DNA of 17,160 nucleotides from Giesbergeria sp. (lineage in GTDB: Bacteria; Pseudomonadota; Gammaproteobacteria; Burkholderiales; Burkholderiaceae_C), in the NCBI GenBank assembly GCA_017987055.1, contig JAGNUJ010000023.1:1-17160 (forward strand). The letters are read 5' to 3'. Position numbers and translations under genes: made by a program. Numbering within the stretch: the stretch's first letter is position 1; each line of letters opens with the position of its first letter. The notes beneath the pieces are model-generated. The model searched no databases. It worked only from the letters and a program-made list of their open reading frames with translations, and was not told where the DNA came from. Shown in pieces: positions 1 to 7,173 of this stretch.

Positions 1-18
1 CTATGTTTTGGCAGGTAG

Positions 19-56
19 AGCGTTGCACGCAGCCTGTGGAGCTTCTGGCGAACGCT
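19..56. other. Imperfect inverted repeat upstream of the acyltransferase pair
   Basis: AGCGTT (19-24) is the exact reverse complement of AACGCT (51-56). Inside it, CGC/GCG (28-30 with 48-50) and an AG/CT step extend the stem after a 3-nt bulge. No U-tract follows on either strand, so it is not a simple terminator. It lies 64 bp before the first gene, on the side facing the window edge, so it could equally belong to the leader of a divergent gene outside the window. I can assign no function. Confidence 0.3.
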
Positions 57-120
57 TTAGCAGTCTTGTTTAACGTCGCCCTGCAAGTTGCTCATTTAAC
101 TTGGCGACCCGCCCATTCTA

Positions 121-975
121 ATGCCCGTGGTTTTTCGCTTTCTTTCCTTACTGCCTTTGTGGTTGCTGCACGCAGCAGGTGCCGCGATGGGCTGGGCGGC
201 ATTTTTGGCCTCGCCCATTTACCGGCGCCGCTTGATCGAAAACGCTGCGCTGGCCGGTTATCGCTTTGCGGAGGTGCGCGCCGCCGTCGGCCACGCCGGG
301 CGCATGGTGGCCGAGCTGCCGCGCCTGTGGCTGGGCGCGCCGCCGCCCTGCCGCTTGGTCGGCGAGGCCTGCGTCAATGAGGCCTATGCCGCCGGACGCG
401 GCATTGTTTTTTTGACACCGCACTTGGGTTGTTTTGAGCTGTCGGTGCAAGCCGCCGCGCGCCGCTGGAGCGCTGAGCGCGGCCCCATCACCGTGCTGTA
501 CCGCCCAGCGCGCCAAGCGTGGCTGGCCAAGGTGATGGAGACGGCGCGCAACCGCCCCGGCGTGCAAGCGGTACCAACCACACTGGCCGGCGTGCGCCAC
601 ATGATCAAAGCGCTGCGCCGGGGCGAGGCCGTCGGCCTGCTGCCCGATCAAGTGCCGCCGCTGGGTCAAGGCATCTGGTCGCCCGTCTTTGGCCGCGAGG
701 CTTACACCATGACGTTGGCGGCGCGTTTGGCGCTGCAAACCGGCGCGGCGGTGGTGCTGGCGCGCTGCGAGCGACTGCCGTGGGGGCGCGGTTTTGTCAC
801 GTACTTCGAGCCGTTGGCCGCGCCGCTGCAGCAGCCGCTAGAGTTGGCGGTGCAGCACATCAACCACGCGATGGAGCACACCATTGCCCAGTGCCCGCAG
901 CAATATTTGTGGGGCTATGGCCGCTACAAACAGCCGCGCGCCGATGCGGCCACCACCGAAGGAGCTGGCGCATGA
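121..975 (+). CDS. LpxL/LpxM-family lysophospholipid (lipid A late) acyltransferase, first copy
   Basis: This 284-residue protein fits the late lipid A acyltransferase family (HtrB/LpxL/LpxM), which transfers an acyl chain from acyl-ACP to a Kdo-lipid A precursor at the inner face of the inner membrane. A hydrophobic N-terminal anchor (about residues 5-30) precedes the catalytic HX4(D/E) motif, here H101 and E106 in TPHLGCFE. Further family blocks follow: an FxRP-like LYRPAR, the LLPDQVPP block, and a C-terminal QYLWGYGRYK. No good Shine-Dalgarno sits before the ATG, but the N-terminal anchor starts exactly there and no better in-frame start is seen. The stop overlaps the next start as ATGA, so the two genes are translationally coupled. 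It is more divergent than its neighbour from E. coli LpxL, so acyl position and substrate, or even a role in another lipid such as ornithine lipid, cannot be read from the sequence. Confidence 0.88.
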   Translation: MPVVFRFLSLLPLWLLHAAGAAMGWAAFLASPIYRRRLIENAALAGYRFAEVRAAVGHAGRMVAELPRLWLGAPPPCRLVGEACVNEAYAAGRGIVFLTPHLGCFELSVQAAARRWSAERGPITVLYRPARQAWLAKVMETARNRPGVQAVPTTLAGVRHMIKALRRGEAVGLLPDQVPPLGQGIWSPVFGREAYTMTLAARLALQTGAAVVLARCERLPWGRGFVTYFEPLAAPLQQPLELAVQHINHAMEHTIAQCPQQYLWGYGRYKQPRADAATTEGAGA

Positions 976-1838
976 TGGCTCGTTTTGGCGTTGGGCTGAT
1001 GGGCGTGTTGGCGCACCTGCCGCTGCCGCTGCTGCGCGGTTTGGGCTGGCTGCTGGGGCAAGCGCTGTATCTGCTGGCGGCGCCCCGGCGCAAGATTGCG
1101 CTGCGCAATTTGCAGCTGTGTTTTCCCGACGCGACAGCGGCGCAGCGGCGTGCGTGGGCGCGCGAAACTTTTGTCGTTTTTTGCCAAACTTGGCTAGACC
1201 GCAGCTGGCTGTGGTCAGCGCCGCGCACGCTGGTCGAGCAGCGCGTGACGCTGCAAGGCGCGCTGCACGAGTTGGACGGCGACACACCAACCATCATTTT
1301 TGCGCCGCATTTTTACGGCATGGATGCGGGCGGTTTGGCGCTGCCGCTGCACACCCAGCGGGCGTTTACCTCGATTTTTTCTACCCACCCGAATCCGACG
1401 ATAGACCACTGGTTTATGCAAGGCCGCCAGCGCTTTGGCGATGTGCGCATGCTCAACCGTGACGACGGTGTCAAACCGATCTTGAACAGCCTGCGCCAAG
1501 GCGGCCTGCTGTACTTGCTGCCCGACATGGACTTTGGCCCGAACGAGTCGATTTTTGTGCCGTACTACGGCGTGCAGACGGCCACCGTGCCGTCGTTGTC
1601 GCGCTTTGCCCGGCTGGGGCGCGCCAAGGTGGTTGGCATGGTCACGCGCCTGACGCCCAGCGGCTACGTCGCGGAAATCACCCCGGCGTGGGAGCACTTT
1701 CCCAGCGGCGATGTCGAGGCCGACACCGCCCGCATGAACCAAGAGCTAGAGCGCTACATTGCCCCGACGCCGGGGCAGTACTACTGGGTACACAAGCGCT
1801 TCAAAACCCGCCCGCCGGGCGAGGCGTCGGTGTATTAA
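972..1838 (+). CDS. lpxL: LpxL/HtrB-type lipid A biosynthesis acyltransferase, second copy
   Basis: This 288-residue protein is the more canonical member of the pair. It has an N-terminal membrane anchor (about residues 5-36), then the segment LRNLQLCFPD (44-53) typical of HtrB/LpxL proteins. The acyltransferase dyad HX4D is H113 and D118 in APHFYGMD. The block LPDMDFGPNESIFVPYYG and the C-terminal QYYWVHKRFKTRP complete the family signature. The start at 972 is chosen because it overlaps the upstream stop as ATGA and places the anchor at the N-terminus; a longer in-frame extension back to 519 only runs over the first gene. The paralogue pair suggests sequential addition of two secondary acyl chains to lipid A. 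Which chain each enzyme adds is unknown. The gene ends before a convergent gap that holds a dispersed repeat. Confidence 0.9.
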   Translation: MMARFGVGLMGVLAHLPLPLLRGLGWLLGQALYLLAAPRRKIALRNLQLCFPDATAAQRRAWARETFVVFCQTWLDRSWLWSAPRTLVEQRVTLQGALHELDGDTPTIIFAPHFYGMDAGGLALPLHTQRAFTSIFSTHPNPTIDHWFMQGRQRFGDVRMLNRDDGVKPILNSLRQGGLLYLLPDMDFGPNESIFVPYYGVQTATVPSLSRFARLGRAKVVGMVTRLTPSGYVAEITPAWEHFPSGDVEADTARMNQELERYIAPTPGQYYWVHKRFKTRPPGEASVY

Positions 1839-1861
1839 CAAGGAGTTTTTAAGCCAAAACG

Positions 1862-1912
1862 GCCTCTAGCCCTTTAGATATGTGCGGTTATAGCTATGAA
1901 AAGCATAGCTAT
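1862..1912 (+). repeat. Dispersed intergenic repeat, copy 1, in the lpxL/engB convergent gap
   Basis: The 25 bases 1862-1886 match the reverse complement of 8851-8875 with a single mismatch (position 1881). The next part of this copy is a perfect 9-bp inverted repeat, ATAGCTATG (1890-1898) and CATAGCTAT (1904-1912), around a 5-base loop. Copy 2 carries a related but shorter GCTAT/ATAGC hairpin. From memory, elements with TAGCTGCTAGCGC and GGGCTAGAGGC segments are abundant between genes in Comamonadaceae; this cannot be checked here. The element sits between two converging genes. No convincing U-tract follows the hairpin. Confidence 0.7.
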
Positions 1913-1917
1913 TATGC

Positions 1918-2664
1918 TCAGTCTAAAGCGGGTGGCTCGTCGTCTGTGGCGTCGGTTTCGTCGGCACCGAGCGGCGCGTCATCTTCGTCGGTGACGGGCG
2001 GGTGCGCCCAGTGCCACAGCAGCAGCGCGGCTTCGTCGACGCCTTGCTTTTTCAGCGCCGAGAACATGCGCACCTCGCCGCCGCCGGTTTGCAGGCGGGC
2101 AATCGACAGCGCTTTGGCTTGCTCGGCGCGGGTGAGCTTGTCGGCCTTGGTCAGCAGCACCAAGAATTTCAGGCCATCTTCGACGCGCGGGCGGACGACT
2201 TCGAGCAGCGCCTCGTCCAGTCCGGTCAGGCCCAGGCGCGGATCGCACAGCAGCACGATGCCCGTCAGGCTGGGGCGGCTGACGAGGTAATTGACCATCA
2301 CCTGCTGCCAGCGCACTTTATCCGAGCGCGAGACGGCAGCGTAGCCGTAGCCCGGCAGGTCGGCCAGCACCGCATCAGTGATGCCTTGGCGACCGAGCGA
2401 GAACAGGTTGATGTGCTGCGTGCGACCGGGTTTTTTCGAGGCAAAAGCCAGTTGCTTTTGCTGCGTCAAGGTGTTGATGCACGACGATTTACCGGCGTTG
2501 GAGCGGCCGACAAAAGCGATTTCGGGCACGTCAATGACGGGCAATTGGTGCAGTTGGGCGGCGGTGGTCAAAAAGCGCGCGGTATGCATCCAGCCCATAG
2601 CCGAGCGCCCATCGGGGGCAGGCAAGGCGCTGTCGGAAGTGGGCGTGGCGAAGGGCTGAGTCAT
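1918..2664 (-). CDS. engB: Ribosome biogenesis GTP-binding protein EngB (YihA/YsxC)
   Basis: EngB is a TRAFAC-class GTPase needed for late assembly of the large ribosomal subunit and usually essential. All G motifs are visible in this 248-residue protein: G1 GRSNAGKS (53-60), G2 threonine in PGRTQHIN (79-86), G3 DLPGYG (102-107), G4 TKAD (172-175) and G5 SALK (202-205). The core is of normal size, but there is an N-terminal extension of about 20 residues and an acidic C-terminal tail from about residue 226, so it is longer than the roughly 210-residue E. coli protein. The ATG at 2664 faces the cytochrome c4 gene across 73 bp, so the two are probably driven by divergent promoters. At the 3' end it converges on the second acyltransferase. 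Confidence 0.95.
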   Translation of the reverse strand: MTQPFATPTSDSALPAPDGRSAMGWMHTARFLTTAAQLHQLPVIDVPEIAFVGRSNAGKSSCINTLTQQKQLAFASKKPGRTQHINLFSLGRQGITDAVLADLPGYGYAAVSRSDKVRWQQVMVNYLVSRPSLTGIVLLCDPRLGLTGLDEALLEVVRPRVEDGLKFLVLLTKADKLTRAEQAKALSIARLQTGGGEVRMFSALKKQGVDEAALLLWHWAHPPVTDEDDAPLGADETDATDDEPPALD

Positions 2665-2695
2665 GAGGGTTATCGAAAGCGTTGGAGCATCATTG

Positions 2696-2701
2696 TAGAA
2701 T
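2696..2701 (+). promoter_or_regulatory. Candidate -10 element for cytochrome c4
   Basis: TAGAAT differs from the sigma-70 -10 consensus at one base and lies 36 bp before the c4 start codon, in the 73-bp divergent gap with engB. No good -35 sits at 16-18 bp; the nearest resemblance, TTATCG at 2670, is 20 bp away. Support is therefore the -10 and its position only. Confidence 0.35.
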
Positions 2702-2737
2702 CTTGGTGTTTTGCGTCATCCACCTAAGTCCCTCGAT

Positions 2738-3367
2738 ATGAAGTTACTCGCCTCCTTGCTCATGGCTGCCGCGCTGGTAGCTCCCGCTTTCTCGGCTTCT
2801 GCTGCCGACGCTCCAGCCGCCGCTGCCAAGCCTGATTTGGTCAAAGGGCAAGCAAGCTTTTCTGCTGTGTGCGTTGCCTGTCACGGTGCCGACGGAAATT
2901 CTTCTTTAGGAGAAAACCCCAGCTTGGCTCAGCAGCACCCTGAGTATCTGGTTAAGCAGCTGCAAGAATTCAAATCGGGCAAACGCGTCAACGCCATCAT
3001 GCAAGGCTTTGCTGGCATGTTGACAGAAGAGGACATGAAAAACATCGCTTGGTGGGTGGCTGGCAACCCAGCCAAACCCGGCTTTGCCCAAGACAAAGAC
3101 TTGGTCGCCGTGGGCGAGCGCATTTACCGCGGCGGCATCCCAGATCGCAACATCGCCGCTTGCGCCTCTTGCCACAGCCCCAACGGCGCTGGCATTCCCG
3201 CCCAATACCCGCGCCTGAGCGGCCAGCACGCCCAGTACACAGCCAGCCAGCTGGTGCAGTTTCGTGACGGTATCCGCCAAAACAGCGCGCAAATGACCGG
3301 CGTAGCCGCCAAATTAAACGACCGCGAAATCAAGGCGGTGTCTGACTACATCGCTGGCCTGCGTTGA
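2738..3367 (+). CDS. Di-haem cytochrome c4, periplasmic
   Basis: The 209-residue precursor starts with a clear Sec signal peptide (charged MK, hydrophobic core 3-17, likely cut after residue 22 in SASA-AD). Two homologous class I cytochrome domains follow, each with a CxxCH haem site: C45-C48-H49 and C142-C145-H146. Methionines in NAIMQGFAGM (86-93) and AQM (184-186) are the candidate sixth ligands. Cytochrome c4 shuttles electrons from the bc1 complex to terminal oxidases and similar acceptors. The ATG at 2738 is chosen over a TTG nine codons upstream because the signal peptide begins here. The gene stands alone, closed by a strong terminator, just before the resB-ccsA genes whose product would attach its haems. 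Confidence 0.95.
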   Translation: MKLLASLLMAAALVAPAFSASAADAPAAAAKPDLVKGQASFSAVCVACHGADGNSSLGENPSLAQQHPEYLVKQLQEFKSGKRVNAIMQGFAGMLTEEDMKNIAWWVAGNPAKPGFAQDKDLVAVGERIYRGGIPDRNIAACASCHSPNGAGIPAQYPRLSGQHAQYTASQLVQFRDGIRQNSAQMTGVAAKLNDREIKAVSDYIAGLR

Positions 3368-3445
3368 TGCGCCTTGCCATGTGCTAGCGCTGCCCTCGGT
3401 TATGTAGCGCACTGCACGGAACCAACCGCTAATCACCATCCTCTT

Positions 3446-3486
3446 AAGGGCGGGCCCATCGAGCTGATGGCCCCGCCCTTTTTATT
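3446..3486 (+). terminator. Strong intrinsic terminator after cytochrome c4
   Basis: GGGCGGG (3448-3454) pairs with CCCGCCC (3472-3478). After one C on each side, CCATC (3456-3460) pairs with GATGG (3466-3470) around a GAGCT loop. The flanking AA/TT extends the stem, and TTTTTATT follows from 3479. It lies about 80 bp after the c4 stop and only 23 bp before the resB start. Confidence 0.92.
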
Positions 3487-3509
3487 CCCGTCACCAAGTT
3501 TCTTTTTTC

Positions 3510-5675
3510 ATGTCTGACAACACCTTAGGCGTTCGCCCCTCGTTTGGTTCGCAGGCCGTGCGTGCCAGCGTGGAGCTGCTGTCGTCAATGCGCTTTGCGA
3601 TTGCGCTGCTGACGATAATTTGCATCGCCTCAGTCATTGGCACGGTGCTCAAGCAGCATGAGCCAGCGGTGAACTATGTCAACCAGTTTGGCCCGTTCTG
3701 GGCTGAGCTGTTCAGTGCGCTCAAGCTGAACGCGGTGTACAGCGCGTGGTGGTTTTTGCTGATTTTGGCGTTCTTGGTCACTAGCACCTCGTTGTGTATT
3801 GCGCGCAATACGCCGAAAATTTTGGCCGATTGGGGCAATTACAAAGAAAACATCCGCGAAAAAAACCTCAGTGCGTTTCACCACAAAGCGCAGGCCAATT
3901 TAGCCGGCGACACCGCCACCGAGGCACAGCGCATCGGCCAAATGCTGGCCGGCGGCGGCTGGAAAGTGAAGCTGCAACAGCGTGACACTGCTGCGGGTGC
4001 TGGCACTGGTTGGATGGTGGCGGCCAAAGCCGGTTCGGCCAACAAGCTGGGCTACATCGCCGCGCACAGCGCCATCGTATTGGTATGCATTGGCGGCTTG
4101 CTCGATGGAGACTTGATCGTACGTGCGCAAATGTGGCTCAACGGTAAAACGCCGTTCAACGGCGGCGGTTTAATTTCTGAAGTAGCGCCAGAGCACCGCT
4201 TGAGCGCTTCCAATCCGACCTTTCGCGGCAATTTGGTGGTGGCCGAGGGCACGCGCGCCGGCACCGCCATCCTGACCCAGTCCGATGGCGTGTTGCTACA
4301 AGAACTGCCGTTTTCGGTCGAACTGAAAAAATTCATCGTTGAGTATTACTCCACCGGCATGCCCAAGCTGTTTGCCAGCGAAGTGATCATCCACGACCGC
4401 GAAACCGGCGCTGAGATCCCAAAGCGCATTGAAGTCAACCACCCGGCCAACTACAAAGGTGTGGAAATTTACCAATCCAGCTTTGACGACGGCGGCTCCA
4501 GCGTCACGCTGCGGGCGCAGCCGCTGTTTGGCAGCGCTCAGCCGTTTGACGTGAAGGGCTTGATTGGCGGCGCAGCGCAACCGGTCAAAGGCCCCGATGG
4601 TCAGGAGTTGATGCTGGAGCTGACTTCGCTGCGCGTCATCAACGTCGAAAACTTTGCCAATGAAGGGGCACTGGGCAATACCGATGTGCGCAAAGTCGAT
4701 TTGCGCCAATCGATAGATTCGCGCTTGGGCGCGGCCAACAAAACCGTTACCACCAAAGAGCTGCGCAACGTCGGCCCGAGCATTGGCTACAAGCTGCGCG
4801 ATGCCGCTGGTCAAGCGCGCGAATACCATAACTACATGTTGCCAATGGTGATGGAAGAGGGTGGCGCGCCGATGTTCTTAATGGGCGTGCGCGAAAACCC
4901 GATCGACCAGCTGCGCTATCTGCGTGCGCCAGCCGATGCACAGGGCAGCTTGAACGGCTTTTTGCGTCTGCACGCTGCGCTGGCCAATCCCGCGCTGCGT
5001 GATGAGGCGGTACGCCGCTATGTGGTGCGCGCTGTCGATAGCCAGCGCGCCGATTTGGCCGAGCAATTAACAGAGTCGGCAGGTCGTGCTCTGGCGCTGT
5101 TTGCTGGCAGCATCGGTGACGACGGTAAACGCCAAGGCGGCCTGCCGGCGGTGTCGCAATTTATGGAAAATAACGTCCCCGAGGTCGAGCGCGAGCGCGC
5201 CGGGCAAGTGCTGGTACACATCCTAAGCGGCACTCTGTTTGAGCTGGCGCAACTCACGCAAGAGCGCGCCGGCTTGGCACCGCTAGAGCCCAACGAGCAG
5301 ACGCAAGAGTTTATGTCGCAGGCCTTGCGCGCACTGAGCGATGCACAGTTTTATCCTGCGGCGCTGGTATTTGAGTTGAAAGACTTCCAGCAAGTGCAGG
5401 CCAGCGTGTTTGAGGTGGCGCGCGCGCCTGGTAAGAATATTGTTTATTTAGGTTGCGCTTTTTTGATTTTGGGTATTTTTGCCATGCTCTATATACGCGA
5501 GCGGCGCATTTGGGTGTGGCTGTCACCGCGTGAAAGCCAGTCTGGCGAGGCTGGTCATCAAAGCCATGCCACGATGGCTTTGTCGAGCAACCGCAAGACG
5601 ATGGATGGCGATGCAGAATTCGCCGAGATTTCTGAAAAACTCATCGGGGTACGCCCTGACGGAAGCACCGTATGA
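3510..5675 (+). CDS. resB: Cytochrome c biogenesis protein ResB (Ccs1/CcsB), System II
   Basis: ResB forms, with CcsA, the System II haem exporter and cytochrome c synthase: haem crosses the inner membrane and is joined to CxxCH cysteines in the periplasm. This 721-residue protein has the expected layout of three N-terminal membrane segments (about 27-46, 78-98 and 181-199), a large periplasmic domain (about 200-640) and a final segment (about 643-662) followed by a cytoplasmic tail. H186 in the third segment (GYIAAHSAIV) fits the conserved haem-ligand histidine. The length is usual for betaproteobacterial ResB, longer than Bacillus ResB. The ATG at 3510 has no Shine-Dalgarno; a pyrimidine-rich stretch precedes it. 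It overlaps ccsA as ATGA, and the upstream c4 terminator leaves almost no room for a private promoter. Confidence 0.95.
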   Translation: MSDNTLGVRPSFGSQAVRASVELLSSMRFAIALLTIICIASVIGTVLKQHEPAVNYVNQFGPFWAELFSALKLNAVYSAWWFLLILAFLVTSTSLCIARNTPKILADWGNYKENIREKNLSAFHHKAQANLAGDTATEAQRIGQMLAGGGWKVKLQQRDTAAGAGTGWMVAAKAGSANKLGYIAAHSAIVLVCIGGLLDGDLIVRAQMWLNGKTPFNGGGLISEVAPEHRLSASNPTFRGNLVVAEGTRAGTAILTQSDGVLLQELPFSVELKKFIVEYYSTGMPKLFASEVIIHDRETGAEIPKRIEVNHPANYKGVEIYQSSFDDGGSSVTLRAQPLFGSAQPFDVKGLIGGAAQPVKGPDGQELMLELTSLRVINVENFANEGALGNTDVRKVDLRQSIDSRLGAANKTVTTKELRNVGPSIGYKLRDAAGQAREYHNYMLPMVMEEGGAPMFLMGVRENPIDQLRYLRAPADAQGSLNGFLRLHAALANPALRDEAVRRYVVRAVDSQRADLAEQLTESAGRALALFAGSIGDDGKRQGGLPAVSQFMENNVPEVERERAGQVLVHILSGTLFELAQLTQERAGLAPLEPNEQTQEFMSQALRALSDAQFYPAALVFELKDFQQVQASVFEVARAPGKNIVYLGCAFLILGIFAMLYIRERRIWVWLSPRESQSGEAGHQSHATMALSSNRKTMDGDAEFAEISEKLIGVRPDGSTV

Positions 5676-7030
5676 ACACTGCCAGCCCCCCTAGCACTGT
5701 AGCCAATGCCACGCTGCGTCTCAATGAGAGCTTTCTCTCGCGGCGCAACTGGCTGGATTGGGTTTTTGCGATTTTGGTGGTCGCTGGTGGGCTGTTTGCC
5801 CTGCAGCGCTATGCCGACTACATGGACGTGTACGAAAAAGGTATTTTGATTGGTGCGATTCCCTGCACTATCTGGCTGGGCTGGTTTTGGCGTCCGTTGC
5901 GGGTGTTGATGCTGGTGACGACCGGTTTTGCGCTGCTAGCGATCAGCCTGTACCAGCAAGACGGCGTGGGCCAGCTGGCGCGGGCCGATACGGTGTTTTG
6001 GCTGAAATACTTTTTGTCTAGCCAATCGGCCATTCTGTGGATGAGCATGTTGTTCTTCATGGGCACCATCTTTTATTGGATCAGCATGGTCGCCAAGGGC
6101 GAGGGTGCCACCATGTCGCTGATTGGCTCGCGCCTCGTCTGGGCGGCGGTCACGATGGCGCTGATTGGTACGCTGGTGCGCTGGTACGAAAGCTACTTGG
6201 TCGGCGTCGATGTCGGCCACATTCCGGTCAGCAACCTGTATGAAGTTTTCGTCATGTTTTGCTGGATGACGGCGACGTTTTACCTGTACTACGAGGAGCA
6301 CTACCGCACCCGCGCACTGGGCGCATTTGTGATGCTGGTGATCAGCGCGGCAGTGGGCTTTTTGCTTTGGTACACCGTGGTGCGTGAAGCCCACGAAATT
6401 CAGCCGCTGGTGCCGGCGCTGAAAAGCTGGTGGATGAAGTTGCACGTGCCGGCCAACTTCATCGGCTACGGCACCTTTGCGCTGGCCGCGATGGTGGCAT
6501 TTGCCTACCTGATCAAGCAGTCGGCGACCGAGACGCGCTGGTACAAGCTGGTGCCGCTGTGGTTGCTGGGCGTAGTGTTGTGTTTTGAACCGGTGGTGTT
6601 TCGCCCAACGGCGAGTCAAGACGGTGGCAGCAGCTACTGGATGGTGTATTTCGGCTTCTCGGCGCTGGCTGTCGGCACGATTTTGTTTGGTCGCAAACAC
6701 ATCGCCAGCAAACTGCCACCACTCGCGCTGCTGGACGACCTGATGTACAAGTCGATCGCCGTCGGCTTTGCCTTCTTCACCATCGCCACCGTGCTGGGCG
6801 CGCTGTGGGCGGCCGAAGCGTGGGGCGGCTACTGGAGCTGGGATCCGAAAGAGACCTGGGCGCTGATCGTCTGGCTGAACTACGCCGCCTGGCTGCACAT
6901 GCGCCTGATGAAGGGCCTGCGCGGCACCGTCTCGGCGTGGTGGGCACTGGTCGGGCTGGTGGTGACGACCTTTGCCTTCCTCGGCGTCAACATGTTTTTG
7001 AGCGGCTTGCACAGTTACGGCACTTTGTAA
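5672..7030 (+). CDS. ccsA: Cytochrome c biogenesis protein CcsA (ResC/CcsB family), System II
   Basis: CcsA is the haem-handling polytopic partner of ResB. The 452-residue protein has many hydrophobic segments and the diagnostic tryptophan-rich WWD-type motif WGGYWSWDPKETW (384-396), which binds haem on the periplasmic side. Conserved histidines flank it: H258 in KLHVPANF, H409 in WLHMRL and H447 near the C-terminus in SGLHSYG. The CcmC/CcmF/CcsA family shares this motif, but the directly preceding resB makes CcsA the right member. Translation start and resB stop overlap as ATGA, so the pair is probably made in equal amounts. A 136-bp gap with inverted repeats separates it from msrP. Confidence 0.95.
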   Translation: MNTASPPSTVANATLRLNESFLSRRNWLDWVFAILVVAGGLFALQRYADYMDVYEKGILIGAIPCTIWLGWFWRPLRVLMLVTTGFALLAISLYQQDGVGQLARADTVFWLKYFLSSQSAILWMSMLFFMGTIFYWISMVAKGEGATMSLIGSRLVWAAVTMALIGTLVRWYESYLVGVDVGHIPVSNLYEVFVMFCWMTATFYLYYEEHYRTRALGAFVMLVISAAVGFLLWYTVVREAHEIQPLVPALKSWWMKLHVPANFIGYGTFALAAMVAFAYLIKQSATETRWYKLVPLWLLGVVLCFEPVVFRPTASQDGGSSYWMVYFGFSALAVGTILFGRKHIASKLPPLALLDDLMYKSIAVGFAFFTIATVLGALWAAEAWGGYWSWDPKETWALIVWLNYAAWLHMRLMKGLRGTVSAWWALVGLVVTTFAFLGVNMFLSGLHSYGTL

Positions 7031-7031
7031 G

Positions 7032-7073
7032 CCCCGAGCGTTTGTAGCTGCACTGCCATCGGGGTAGTGCAGC
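7032..7073 (+). other. Two interleaved inverted repeats between ccsA and msrP
   Basis: CCCCGA (7032-7037) is the reverse complement of TCGGGG (7059-7064), and GCTGCACT (7047-7054) is the reverse complement of AGTGCAGC (7066-7073). The arms alternate, so the pairings are either mutually exclusive or pseudoknot-like. The second can extend by three pairs including one G-U. No U-run follows, so neither is a standard terminator. It begins 2 bp after the ccsA stop. Confidence 0.5.
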
Positions 7074-7107
7074 GCCGCAGCAGCAAAAATGGTGTGGCGG
7101 GTGAAGA

Positions 7108-7173
7108 ATGCGAACTATTGCGCTTTTGGCGCATCCCAGTTTGCTATCTGATTCCGGAGCCACTCCATGCTGA
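7108..7173 (+). CDS. Possible 21-codon leader peptide overlapping the msrP start
   Basis: An ATG at 7108 follows GGGTGA (7099-7104), whose GGTGA exactly fits the anti-Shine-Dalgarno at good spacing. The frame runs 21 codons (starting [10 protein letters not shown]) to a TGA at 7171-7173, seven bases past the msrP ATG at 7167. A perfect 5-bp hairpin TGCGC/GCGCA (7119-7133) lies inside it. A frame this short can arise by chance and nothing else shows that it is translated. If real it would couple to or compete with msrP initiation. Confidence 0.2.
   Translation: MRTIALLAHPSLLSDSGATPC

Noticed and set aside
11..60. SAH or SAM riboswitch on either strand
   Set aside because: Only the GAGCGTTGCA part resembles the SAH core; the later conserved segments and the outer stem are absent, and the plus strand leads into an acyltransferase gene.
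519..971. N-terminal extension of the second acyltransferase
   Set aside because: It lies wholly within the first acyltransferase in another frame and is Arg/Gly/Ala-rich nonsense; the ATGA overlap at 972 is the natural start.
1846..1860. GTTTT/AAAAC inverted repeat after the second acyltransferase as a terminator
   Set aside because: Only 5 AT-rich pairs, no GC stem and no following U-run.
5936..7012. Long open frame (358 codons) antisense to ccsA
   Set aside because: Composition is rich in His, Arg and Gln with no recognisable domain, typical of a shadow frame opposite a GC-rich membrane protein gene.
7118..7147. Promoter for msrP (TTGCGC with TGCTAT)
   Set aside because: Both elements match consensus at too few positions, and the -35 lies in a hairpin inside the possible leader frame.
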